Shown piece by piece: positions 9,866-18,352 of a stretch of DNA of 64,000 nucleotides. The stretch's first letter is position 1; every line of letters begins with the position of its first letter. A program made the position numbers and the translations under genes. The DNA lies in the NCBI RefSeq assembly GCF_029024925.1, contig NZ_CP118962.1, positions 718,501-782,500 on the forward strand. Direction: 5' to 3'. The stretch comes from Enterococcus faecalis. GTDB taxonomy: Bacteria; Bacillota; Bacilli; Lactobacillales; Enterococcaceae. The notes below the pieces were generated by a model. It saw only the letters and a program-made list of their open reading frames with translations. It was not told where the DNA came from and did not search any database.

Positions 9866-10714
9866 GTGAATCAAAAACGAGTGACCTTACTTTTGGATTT
9901 AACTTTGTTGGTAGGAATTGTTTTGGTTGTCGGCACAACCATCTTTATGGCCTTAGGAACGAATGATTTCTTTGTGGACTTAAGTTGTCTATTAATTTCA
10001 GTTATCTTAATTATCGTTACCTATTTTGTAGGAATTACAGCGGGGTTAACATTTTCGCTTATATTTATTTTTCTACAATTGACCTATGTTGTATATCAGT
10101 ATGTCTATCATGATTTGTTTAGCTATGGCTCATTATTTTGGCTAATCATGCCGCCGCTCTACTGTTTAACAATCTATGCAGTGACTTATCAAATTCGTAC
10201 GATTGAAGAAGAAAATATTCGCTTACGTAAAGAAACTTCACGGTTAAATGCGTTAGATGCAGTAACTAATTTAAGAACAGCAAAAATGTACGAGGAAGGA
10301 TTCGATTTATTTTCTGACATTTCTACACGTTATGAAGCGCCGTTATATTTGGTCGTGATCCGAGTGGCCTATTGGGAAAGTATTCGTAACTTATTAAGTC
10401 CTGAACAAAAAAATGAATTGCTACAAATCGTGACAGCGGCGATTAAAGAGACAACGGATGATCGCTTCTTACCATACTTTATCGACGGCACACCGCCGAC
10501 TTGGGCGTTATTAATTTTCCGCGATGGGGATGACGGATACACTACTAGAAAAGAATTCAAACAACAAGCTCAAGAGAAATTTGCCCATTCTGAAACCTTA
10601 AGGAATATTACTTTGACATTACAAGTTTCCTATACCAAATATGATCCTGCCGAATTTAACAACGCTTCAGAATTTTTAGGGGATGGAATTAATTCTCTTC
10701 AATATGATGTTTAA
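9866..10714 (+). CDS. Membrane protein with degenerate GGDEF-like domain
   Basis: A 282-residue protein with about four TM helices in residues 7-106, a short coiled linker (110-130) and a C-terminal domain that starts with DAVTNLRTAKMYEEGF, resembling the D-LT-L-NR entry motif of GGDEF domains. At the position of the GGDEF signature it reads TPPTW (about 209-213), and no RxxD inhibitory site is seen just upstream, so neither synthesis nor I-site binding of c-di-GMP is expected. The GTG at 9866 fits SD AGGTGG better than an earlier in-frame GTG at 9854 that overlaps the BcsB-like gene. The overall plan recalls PelD-type sensor subunits; it is probably a structural or signalling partner of the synthase. 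Confidence 0.62.
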   Translation: MNQKRVTLLLDLTLLVGIVLVVGTTIFMALGTNDFFVDLSCLLISVILIIVTYFVGITAGLTFSLIFIFLQLTYVVYQYVYHDLFSYGSLFWLIMPPLYCLTIYAVTYQIRTIEEENIRLRKETSRLNALDAVTNLRTAKMYEEGFDLFSDISTRYEAPLYLVVIRVAYWESIRNLLSPEQKNELLQIVTAAIKETTDDRFLPYFIDGTPPTWALLIFRDGDDGYTTRKEFKQQAQEKFAHSETLRNITLTLQVSYTKYDPAEFNNASEFLGDGINSLQYDV

Positions 10715-10729
10715 AAAGGAGGCAAACAA

Positions 10730-11041
10730 ATGACTGAAAAACTTGCTGTTTTTACAGGGAATTTAGCAGAGGCTGGTGTATTAAATGAGACGCAGCCATT
10801 GTCAATGCGATTACATTTAGAAAATATCCAAGCAGAAAGTAATCCAGAATCTATTGTGCCCTTATTTTCTCATGGGGTAATTTTAAACATACTTGTTGAA
10901 CAGTTAGAGGAAAGTATCCCACTGTCTCACTTGAAAAAAGGGACCAAAGTCCGTTTCACAGTCGTGGGCTTGCCGCCGATGACTATGTCAATTCCACCGC
11001 ATGTTGGTGGGCAAGCGATTGAATTGATAGAAGAAATCTAA
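10730..11041 (+). CDS. Small hypothetical protein ending the polysaccharide cluster
   Basis: A 103-residue soluble protein of no family I recognise; no membrane segment, cysteine or obvious catalytic motif. A segment near residues 66-103 (KKGTKVRF, then a proline/glycine-rich GLPPMTMSIPPHVGGQ stretch) suggests a compact beta-rich fold. A strong SD (AAAGGAGG) and a 15-base gap from the GGDEF-like gene place it in the same operon, and a 20-bp terminator hairpin follows its stop immediately. Because the cluster lacks a PilZ protein, it could be the cytosolic regulator of the complex, but that is speculation. Confidence 0.6.
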   Translation: MTEKLAVFTGNLAEAGVLNETQPLSMRLHLENIQAESNPESIVPLFSHGVILNILVEQLEESIPLSHLKKGTKVRFTVVGLPPMTMSIPPHVGGQAIELIEEI

Positions 11042-11090
11042 AAAGCTTCTGCATTAGCTATGATTATTAGCTAATGCAGAAGCTTTTTTT
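11041..11090. terminator. Bidirectional terminator between convergent genes
   Basis: A 20-bp perfect stem (11041-11060 with 11068-11087, seven-base loop TGATTAT) flanked by A and T runs. It serves the polysaccharide operon on the plus strand and the aminotransferase on the minus strand. Confidence 0.92.
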
Positions 11091-12243
11091 ATTCAAAGGT
11101 CATTCTTTCAATTCGATCGAACGCTTCCTTTAATAAATCTAAATTTTGTGTTGCGGCTAAACGAATGTACTCATCGCCCGTTGTTTCACCAAATGCTTTT
11201 CCAGGAATCACTAATACCTGTGTCTCTTTTAAAAGCTTTTCCACAAAAGGGACGGAAGTTAGTCCAGTTTTTTGAATATTAATGAAGGCGTAAATACTTC
11301 CTTTGACTGGATGAAGCGAAAGGAAAGGGATCTTTGCTACTCGTTGGGCCACATACTCTAAACGTGTTTGGAACACTTCAACGATTGGGTCTACAAATTC
11401 GTCAAAATGTTGTAACGCATAGATTCCTGCTTGCTGTGACAACGTAGGCGCAGAATACGTAACGCCTTCATTAATTAATTTGGCTACTTCGTTAATATAG
11501 TCTGGGGCAATCATATAACCAATACGCCAACCAGTCATTGCAAAGGCTTTTGAAAAGCTACCAAAAGTGATAGTATTTTCTGGAGCAAACGTAGCCATGG
11601 GAGTAAACGTTTCTTGGAAACAAAAGGCTTCATAAACTTCATCTGAAAGAATGTATAAGTTGTGTTCAATCGCTACCTGTGCAATTTCTCTGAAAGTTTC
11701 TTCAGAGAAAACAGCGCCTGTCGGGTTATTCGGTGAATTAAGAATAATCGCTTTGGTTTTAGGCGTGATTTTTTCTTTCAAAAGAGCTACATCAATTTGG
11801 AAACCATCTTCTTCATAGGTTGGCAAAAAGACCGGAACGCCATCTGCTAAAAGAACTTGGTCTTTATAAGGAGAGAAATAAGGTTCATGAATAATCACTT
11901 CATCTCCAGGATTTAGAATCACTTGTAAGGCAAGGTACATTCCGTGCAGAGCGCCAACTGTGGCCCGGACTTGATTCGGTTGAAAAGATAATTGATAATG
12001 TGACTGATAAAACTGAATGACCGCCTCAATGAATGCCTCGCTACCATCAGAAGCGGTATATTTTGTATGCCCATTTTTGGCATCGTTAGCTGCTTGTTCG
12101 ATAATCCGCTCATCGGTAATTAAGTCAGGGTCACCAATCGATAAATCGATTAAATTTGGGGTCTTTTTCGCCAATGTTGCAATATCCATGAGTAAATTTT
12201 CAGTAGGTTGTTGGTAACGTGTTGCGATATTCTTGCGATCCAT
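11089..12243 (-). CDS. PLP-dependent class I/II aminotransferase
   Basis: A 384-residue fold-type I aminotransferase (aspartate aminotransferase/PatA-like). It has the NSPNNPTGAVFSEE motif that binds the cofactor ring, the YEAF segment and the SFSKAFAMTGWRIGY motif holding the Schiff-base lysine; the C-terminal RLA motif supplies the substrate carboxylate arginine. It is the last gene of a minus-strand operon, 15 bases after the amino acid ABC ATPase, with an AAGGAG SD. The pairing with a polar amino acid importer suggests it transaminates an imported amino acid (aspartate, glutamate or an aromatic/methionine keto acid); the substrate is not determined by the sequence. Confidence 0.88.
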   Translation of the reverse strand: MDRKNIATRYQQPTENLLMDIATLAKKTPNLIDLSIGDPDLITDERIIEQAANDAKNGHTKYTASDGSEAFIEAVIQFYQSHYQLSFQPNQVRATVGALHGMYLALQVILNPGDEVIIHEPYFSPYKDQVLLADGVPVFLPTYEEDGFQIDVALLKEKITPKTKAIILNSPNNPTGAVFSEETFREIAQVAIEHNLYILSDEVYEAFCFQETFTPMATFAPENTITFGSFSKAFAMTGWRIGYMIAPDYINEVAKLINEGVTYSAPTLSQQAGIYALQHFDEFVDPIVEVFQTRLEYVAQRVAKIPFLSLHPVKGSIYAFINIQKTGLTSVPFVEKLLKETQVLVIPGKAFGETTGDEYIRLAATQNLDLLKEAFDRIERMTFE

Positions 12244-12258
12244 ACCAGGTGCTCCTTT

Positions 12259-12981
12259 TTATAAAACTTTTCTTAGAAAATCTTGTGTTCTTGGGTTTTG
12301 TGGCGCATCAAAAATTTCTTCAGGTGTGCCTTCTTCTTGAATGATTCCTGCATCCATAAAAATGACACGGTCCGCAACTTCTTTTGCGAAGCCCATTTCG
12401 TGGGTAACCACTACCATTGTCATCCCTTCAATAGCTAAATTTTTCATAACGGATAGCACTTCGCCCACCATTTCAGGGTCTAAGGCAGAAGTTGGTTCAT
12501 CGAACAGCATCACGTCAGGGCGCATGGCTAAAGCACGAGCAATCGCTACCCGTTGTTGTTGCCCACCAGAAAGTTGAGAGGGATAATTTTCTTTTTTATC
12601 TGATAAACCAACTTGTTCCAGTAAAGAAAGAGCATGTTCTGTGGCTTCAGAAGCGGCTTCTTTTTTTACTTTAACAGGACTAATCGTTAAGTTTTCCAAG
12701 ACATTTTTATGCGGGAAAAGATTGAAATTTTGGAATACCATTCCCATTTTTTGACGAAGTTGATCAATGTTGGTATTTTTATCTAATAAATTTTTTCCTT
12801 CAAATTCAACGCTGCCACCAGTTGGTGTTTCTAATAAGTTCAAGCAACGTAAAAAAGTACTTTTACCACTACCAGAAGGGCCAATAATTACGACAACTTC
12901 ACCAGCTTCAATTTCTAAGTCAATTCCTTTAAGTACTTCATTTTTTCCAAATGTTTTCTGTAAGTTTTTAATGTTAATCAC
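12259..12981 (-). CDS. Polar amino acid ABC transporter ATP-binding protein
   Basis: A 240-residue ATPase of the GlnQ/HisP family. It has Walker [11 protein letters not shown]-loop [10 protein letters not shown], signature [15 protein letters not shown], Walker [13 protein letters not shown] and H-loop VVTHEM. It energises uptake through the fused receptor-permease encoded directly upstream, whose 3' end it overlaps by 8 bases. The length and motif set are standard for this family. Confidence 0.93.
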   Translation of the reverse strand: MINIKNLQKTFGKNEVLKGIDLEIEAGEVVVIIGPSGSGKSTFLRCLNLLETPTGGSVEFEGKNLLDKNTNIDQLRQKMGMVFQNFNLFPHKNVLENLTISPVKVKKEAASEATEHALSLLEQVGLSDKKENYPSQLSGGQQQRVAIARALAMRPDVMLFDEPTSALDPEMVGEVLSVMKNLAIEGMTMVVVTHEMGFAKEVADRVIFMDAGIIQEEGTPEEIFDAPQNPRTQDFLRKVL

Positions 12982-14437
12982 TAGTACTCATTCTCCTTTC
13001 AGCAACACCTAATAGACGCGAGATAGTAAAGGTTAGGACGAAATAAATCAACGATACAATTAAGTAAGGTAGGAAGGGTTTAAAACTTGCTCCTTGAACG
13101 TTGCCAGCTTGGAAAATTAGTTCTGAAACACCAATGACTGAAACAACGGAAGATTCTTTAATTACTGTAACAAATTCATTGCCTAACGCTGGTAAAATAT
13201 TTTTAATAGCTTGTGGGAAAATGATGTATCGCATTGCTTGGTTTTGATTCATTCCCAAAGAACGAGCAGCTTCCAATTGTCCTTTATTAACTGCCTGAAT
13301 ACCAGCACGAATAATTTCTGCTACATATGCACCACTGTTTAAAGAAAGAGCAATACAACCAGCTGCTACTTTTGATAAGTCTAAACCAAGAACGCCTGTC
13401 CCGAAATAGACAATAAAAATTTGAACAAGCAAAGGAGTGCCACGAACATATTCAATATAAGCAATGGCAATGCCACGTAAAATTTTGGAATTGGCTAACT
13501 TCATTAAGGCAAGTAATGCCCCTAAAATGGCACCAAACAAAACACCAATGAAAGCTAGGAAAATGGTATAGCCCGCACCGTTAAGGTAGAACTTTCCATA
13601 CTTTTGTAAAAAGCTTTGATCTTTTTGGAACATTAATTGATTGGCTTCTTTTTTATAACCGTCCATTAATTTTTGATCATTAATTTGTTTAATAGAGGCA
13701 TTTACTTTCTCCGTCAAAACAGGCGCATCTTTAGGAAAAGCAACGGCAGTATCTTTTGAGCCTTTTTCAAAGGTAACATCAGCAAAAGCTAAATCCTCAT
13801 TTTGAGAAACATAGGCTTCGCCAACCGGTTCTTCCATAACGACTGCATCTAATTTATTATTTTTTAGATTCATAATTAAATCTGGAATTTTTTGAAGAGA
13901 AGTAGGGACAGCACCGGTTAATTCGGTTTTAATTAATTCTTCTTGTGTCGTTTGCTTTTGGGCACCTGCACGAACGCCTTCGAAATCTTTAGTGGAATGA
14001 AATTTATCTTTGTCTTCTTTCCGAACAATGACTCTTTGTTGAACGTTCATATATGGTTGAGAAAAAGCTACTTCTTTTAATCGTTCAGGCGTTGGCGACA
14101 TGCCAGAGATGACCATGTCAATCTTGCCAGTTTTTAAGGCCCCTAACAGAGCATCGAAGCCTAGTTCTTCGATTTTTAATTTAACGCCTAAATCGTCGGC
14201 AATTTTTTGAGCAATAGAAATATCAAAACCGACAATTTTATCTTCACCATCTACTTTTGCATGAAATTCATAAGGGGCATAGTCTGCGGATAAGCCGACA
14301 ACTAGTTCTCCCTTTTGGATGATTTTGTCATAGACTGGATCGTTTTCGGCTGCAAAAGTTTCTTTAATAGGTAATAATGAGAGCAACAAGAATAAAATTG
14401 GTAAAATCGTCTGTAGCCATTTTTTACATTTGGTCAT
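12974..14437 (-). CDS. Fused substrate-binding protein / permease of polar amino acid ABC importer
   Basis: A 487-residue fusion as in lactic acid bacterial GlnP: a signal peptide (about 1-30, ending FAAEN), a type II periplasmic-type binding domain (about 38-265) and a HisM/GlnP permease domain (about 285-480) with the EAA loop [21 protein letters not shown]. Fusion tethers the receptor to the translocator, so no lipobox is needed. Only one receptor domain is present, whereas some relatives have two. It is the first gene of the minus-strand operon with the ATPase and aminotransferase. Glutamine/glutamate-type substrates are likely from the family, but not proven here. Confidence 0.9.
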   Translation of the reverse strand: MTKCKKWLQTILPILFLLLSLLPIKETFAAENDPVYDKIIQKGELVVGLSADYAPYEFHAKVDGEDKIVGFDISIAQKIADDLGVKLKIEELGFDALLGALKTGKIDMVISGMSPTPERLKEVAFSQPYMNVQQRVIVRKEDKDKFHSTKDFEGVRAGAQKQTTQEELIKTELTGAVPTSLQKIPDLIMNLKNNKLDAVVMEEPVGEAYVSQNEDLAFADVTFEKGSKDTAVAFPKDAPVLTEKVNASIKQINDQKLMDGYKKEANQLMFQKDQSFLQKYGKFYLNGAGYTIFLAFIGVLFGAILGALLALMKLANSKILRGIAIAYIEYVRGTPLLVQIFIVYFGTGVLGLDLSKVAAGCIALSLNSGAYVAEIIRAGIQAVNKGQLEAARSLGMNQNQAMRYIIFPQAIKNILPALGNEFVTVIKESSVVSVIGVSELIFQAGNVQGASFKPFLPYLIVSLIYFVLTFTISRLLGVAERRMSTSD

Positions 14438-14625
14438 TTGCGTAAACTCCTTTTTGTATTATTTTTATAAATATTCAAAAAAAGCGAATAAATGTATAAA
14501 AATTTATTGTGTTATGATGTGGTTTATCATATCATAGAATATGTAAAAGGAAAAGTAGTAGAGTTGAAAAAATACAACTTTTTCAAAAAAATTTTCAAAA
14601 GTCAAAAATGAAGGGGATTTTCAAG

Positions 14626-15714
14626 ATGGAACAATCATTAATTGTGAGAGGGACACCACAAGAGTATCTTTGCGAAATTGGTTCGTGGGAATTATTAGAA
14701 GGACAACTATTATGCAGAAATATTCATCGTGTATTCATTTTACACGGGACTGAGTCATGGCAAGCGGCAAAACCGTATTTTCCGACGTTTCAAAAAGTAA
14801 CAGCTGTTTTTGAAAACTATGGAGGTGTTTGTACAGATCAACGTGTGCAAGAGTTAGAAGCGCAAGTGCTGGACAATCATTTAGAGGCCATCGTCGCTGT
14901 TGGTGGAGGAAAAGTGGCCGACTTGGGCAAAGCCTTAGCACACAAAATGGCGTTACCGGTAATTATTTTACCCACTTTAGCAGCTACTTGTGCACCGTGC
15001 ACGCCATTGAGCGTAATGTATCGAGAAGATGGAGCAATGGAACGGTATGACGTTTTTCCGCAAGCAAACGCTTTGGTGTTGGTAGAACCAAGAGTGTTAT
15101 TGCATTCGCCTCGGTCCTTAATGGTGGCAGGTATTGGGGATACATTAGCTAAATGGTACGAAGCAGATGCGATTATTTCGCAGTTAGATGTCCAAGTGTT
15201 ACCTATTCAAGTTTCTCATTTTGCCGCGGAAAAATGTCGCGATATTTTGTTAAATGAAAGTATCAATGCTTTAAAAGCGATGGAAGAGCAGCAATTAAAT
15301 CAATCGTTTATTGATGTCATCGAAACGAATTTAATTATTGGTGGAATGGTGGGTGGCTTTGGCGATGATTATGGTCGGACAGCAGGTGCCCATTCCATTC
15401 ATGATGCACTAACTTTGCTGCCAGCTAGCCATCGACAATTACATGGAAACAAAGTGGCGTATGGTGTGTTTGTTCAATTAGCTATTGAAGAGAAATGGCA
15501 AGAAATCGCTGAATTGATTCCTTTCTATCACCAACTAGGTTTGCCTATTTCTTTAAAAGAAATGGACATGGACTTAACTGAAGCCGAGTATCAAGAAGTG
15601 GCAGAACGTGCTTGTATAGAAGGCGAAACGATTCATTATATGAAACAAAAAATTACCCCTGAAATTGTGAAAACAGCGATGCAAGATTTAGAAAAATATA
15701 CAGCGACAAAATAA
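14626..15714 (+). CDS. Iron-containing alcohol dehydrogenase-family (glycerol dehydrogenase-like) oxidoreductase
   Basis: A 362-residue NAD(P)-dependent enzyme of the Fe-ADH/GldA superfamily. An AVGGGKVADLGKALA segment binds the dinucleotide; the metal ligands seem present as GIGDTLAKW (Asp), AGAHSIHDAL (His) and LHGNKVAYG (His). Start chosen at ATG 14626 because of the GGGG SD in 14612-14615; an earlier ATG at 14608 has no SD. It stands alone, between a divergent transporter operon and its own terminator. Relatives include glycerol dehydrogenase and hydroxycarboxylate dehydrogenases; the substrate is unknown. Confidence 0.82.
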   Translation: MEQSLIVRGTPQEYLCEIGSWELLEGQLLCRNIHRVFILHGTESWQAAKPYFPTFQKVTAVFENYGGVCTDQRVQELEAQVLDNHLEAIVAVGGGKVADLGKALAHKMALPVIILPTLAATCAPCTPLSVMYREDGAMERYDVFPQANALVLVEPRVLLHSPRSLMVAGIGDTLAKWYEADAIISQLDVQVLPIQVSHFAAEKCRDILLNESINALKAMEEQQLNQSFIDVIETNLIIGGMVGGFGDDYGRTAGAHSIHDALTLLPASHRQLHGNKVAYGVFVQLAIEEKWQEIAELIPFYHQLGLPISLKEMDMDLTEAEYQEVAERACIEGETIHYMKQKITPEIVKTAMQDLEKYTATK

Positions 15715-15720
15715 GTGCCA

Positions 15721-15768
15721 AACAGCAACTAGTTCATTTGAAATATTTGAACTAGTTGCTGTTTTTTA
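15721..15768 (+). terminator. Intrinsic terminator
   Basis: AACAGCAACTAGTTCA (15721-15736) pairs with TGAACTAGTTGCTGTT (15748-15763), then a T run. Confidence 0.9.
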
Positions 15769-15872
15769 AGGATCCTTTTTTGAAGAAAGAAACCTTGAGA
15801 AATCCTTGCAAATTCAATAAAAAAAAAGTATGATGATGGGAGGACAAATTATAGTAGAAAGTAGGGAAATGA

Positions 15873-17018
<1,146 letters not shown>

Positions 17019-17099
17019 AAATTAGAGGAAAAAACTAGTTCTTCAAGCGTTTTTTTGATACAGTTAGTAGTGTGAATAATGCAGAGTGAGGTGAAACAA

Positions 17100-17477
17100 A
17101 TGGGTGGCGGATTTACAATGATTTTTACATTAGTCCTTTTAGGAGGAATGATGTTTTTCATGACACGTTCTCAAAAGAAACAACAGCAAGAACGTCAAAA
17201 ACAACTAAACGCAATGAAAACTGGCGATAGTGTTGTCACAATTGGTGGTTTACATGGTGTTTTAAGTGAAATCAACGAAAAAACAGTTTTAATCGATTGC
17301 GAAGGTATTGTCTTAGAATTTGACCGTGCAGCAATTCGAACTGTAACACCTGGAACTGCCGTTACAAATGATTCAGCAGTAACTAGTGTACCAGTCACAG
17401 AAGTTGAAGAGACAGTCACAGAAGAAGTAACTGAAGTTCCTGAAACATCAGATCCTTCAAAAGAAAAGAAAGACTAA
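17100..17477 (+). CDS. yajC: Preprotein translocase subunit YajC
   Basis: A 125-residue membrane protein: an N-terminal TM helix (about 4-22), a basic KKQQQERQK stretch, the conserved KTGDSVVTIGGLHG domain and an acidic, threonine-rich tail. YajC associates with SecDF at the translocon. Start set to ATG 17100 because GAGGTG (17088-17093) is well placed; an upstream ATG at 17079 has no SD. The tgt-yajC-comN neighbourhood matches B. subtilis, although secDF is not adjacent here. Confidence 0.93.
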   Translation: MGGGFTMIFTLVLLGGMMFFMTRSQKKQQQERQKQLNAMKTGDSVVTIGGLHGVLSEINEKTVLIDCEGIVLEFDRAAIRTVTPGTAVTNDSAVTSVPVTEVEETVTEEVTEVPETSDPSKEKKD

Positions 17478-17509
17478 ACGAATCAACTGATTCATTTAAT
17501 GGTTAAAGA

Positions 17510-17594
17510 GAGCGGAACAGGCTTTTCAAAGGCGAAACTGTGACCAGTAGTCACACGAGAAAGCCAATAAGAAGAGATAATTCCTATTCCGCTC
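17510..17594. repeat. Compound inverted repeat downstream of yajC
   Basis: Three nested arms: GAGCGGAA (17510-17517) with TTCCGCTC (17587-17594), GGCTTTTC with GAGAAAGCC inside, and a central GTGAC/GTCAC pair near 17540-17554. No protein-coding potential seen. It is the first of four consecutive palindromic units in a 430-base gap. Confidence 0.6.
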
Positions 17595-17628
17595 GTGTCG
17601 TTTATCTTAAAATGTAGGACTAGGAAGG

Positions 17629-17668
17629 AGCCTGGGACAAAAATCACTTTGGATTTTTGTCCCAGGCT
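17629..17668. repeat. 17-bp perfect hairpin (terminator-like)
   Basis: AGCCTGGGACAAAAATC (17629-17645) is the perfect reverse complement of 17652-17668, with a six-base loop. A T-poor flank makes it a weak intrinsic terminator for yajC; it more likely is a dispersed enterococcal intergenic hairpin. Confidence 0.75.
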
Positions 17669-17683
17669 TAAAAATTGATAAAC

Positions 17684-17795
17684 GGCGGGAACAGAAGCAA
17701 CTCCTTCGGAAATAAGCCAAAATTCTCCCAAAATTAAAGAACAATTTTCGGAAATTTCTTCTTATTTCTCGGAGTTAAACACTTCTGTCCCGACC
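17684..17795. repeat. Long imperfect inverted repeat (about 110 bp)
   Basis: GGCGGGAACAGAAG at 17684 pairs with CTTCTGTCCCGACC ending at 17795, and the inner blocks AACTCC/GGAGTT and AATAAG/CTTATTT also pair. The long imperfect dyad has the look of a MITE- or BIME-like element and has no open reading frame of note. Confidence 0.65.
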
Positions 17796-17807
17796 TTGTC
17801 CTGAGTC

Positions 17808-17870
17808 CTTTTTAACTATTAAGTTTACAAAAAAGGTTCCTTTTTATAGTGTTGGGAGATAGTTAAAAAG
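17808..17870. repeat. Inverted repeat flanking the ComN-like gene leader
   Basis: CTTTTTAACTAT (17808-17819) and ATAGTTAAAAAG (17859-17870) are perfect reverse complements separated by 39 bases. It sits just upstream of the next gene's SD and could shape its leader. Confidence 0.6.
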
Positions 17871-17907
17871 TGAGCAATCTTTCGCTTGGTTGGAAGGAGA
17901 AGAGCCC

Positions 17908-18195
17908 ATGACAATGGAAAAATTAAGTTGGTTACAACAAAAAATGCTCAATAAAAGTATTAAAAAGAAGTGCCAAAATTTTCGTGAACTAGGTTATTCT
18001 TCCATCAACGAAGAAGATTTATTGACTTATTTACTCACCTATCGTTGGAAAAAACAAACCCATTTATCTGTCAAAGACTGTCGCAAAGACATTCAGAAGG
18101 TTAAGCCGAATGAATTTTTTGACTATCAACAATTATTGGCACAGACATCAAAAAATCCTTTAAGGGACTGGCATGATATTGAAGACTTATTCTAG
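17908..18195 (+). CDS. ComN-like post-transcriptional regulator
   Basis: A 95-residue basic protein resembling B. subtilis ComN (YrzD, post-transcriptional regulator family), which affects comE mRNA localisation and stability. Visible features are a basic helix (LQQKMLNKSIKKKC), the GYSSINEEDLLTYLL segment and a WKK-rich patch. ATG 17908 is preceded by AAGGAG (17894-17899); an upstream TTG at 17890 overlaps the SD and is unlikely. In B. subtilis comN also lies downstream of tgt and yajC, which supports the assignment. The function in Enterococcus is not established. Confidence 0.72.
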   Translation: MTMEKLSWLQQKMLNKSIKKKCQNFRELGYSSINEEDLLTYLLTYRWKKQTHLSVKDCRKDIQKVKPNEFFDYQQLLAQTSKNPLRDWHDIEDLF

Positions 18196-18219
18196 AAAAA
18201 AGAATAGGTCTTTTTTTTG
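18182..18219 (+). terminator. Terminator overlapping the stop of the ComN-like gene
   Basis: AAGACTTATTCT (18182-18193) pairs with AGAATAGGTCTT (18201-18212, one G-T pair), followed by eight T. The stem includes the end of the coding sequence. Confidence 0.8.
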
Positions 18220-18242
18220 AGATAAAAAAAAATTATAAATAG

Positions 18243-18260
18243 TTGTGAAAAATATCACAA
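18243..18260. promoter_or_regulatory. Rex operator upstream of adhE
   Basis: TTGTGAAAAATATCACAA matches the Rex redox-repressor consensus TTGTGA-N6-TCACAA at all twelve conserved positions. It lies immediately before the -35 box of adhE, as expected for NADH/NAD+-responsive control of fermentation. Confidence 0.85.
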
Positions 18261-18266
18261 AAACTA

Positions 18267-18295
18267 TTTACAAGATTCGTTTTATGTTGTATGAT
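18267..18295 (+). promoter_or_regulatory. adhE promoter
   Basis: TTTACA (18267-18272), a 17-base spacer and TATGAT (18290-18295). It abuts the Rex site. Confidence 0.75.
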
Positions 18296-18352
18296 GTGAA
18301 TGTGAAATAGTTAACAAAGTTTTTTTAAAATGAAACTCTTAGGAGGATGAAC

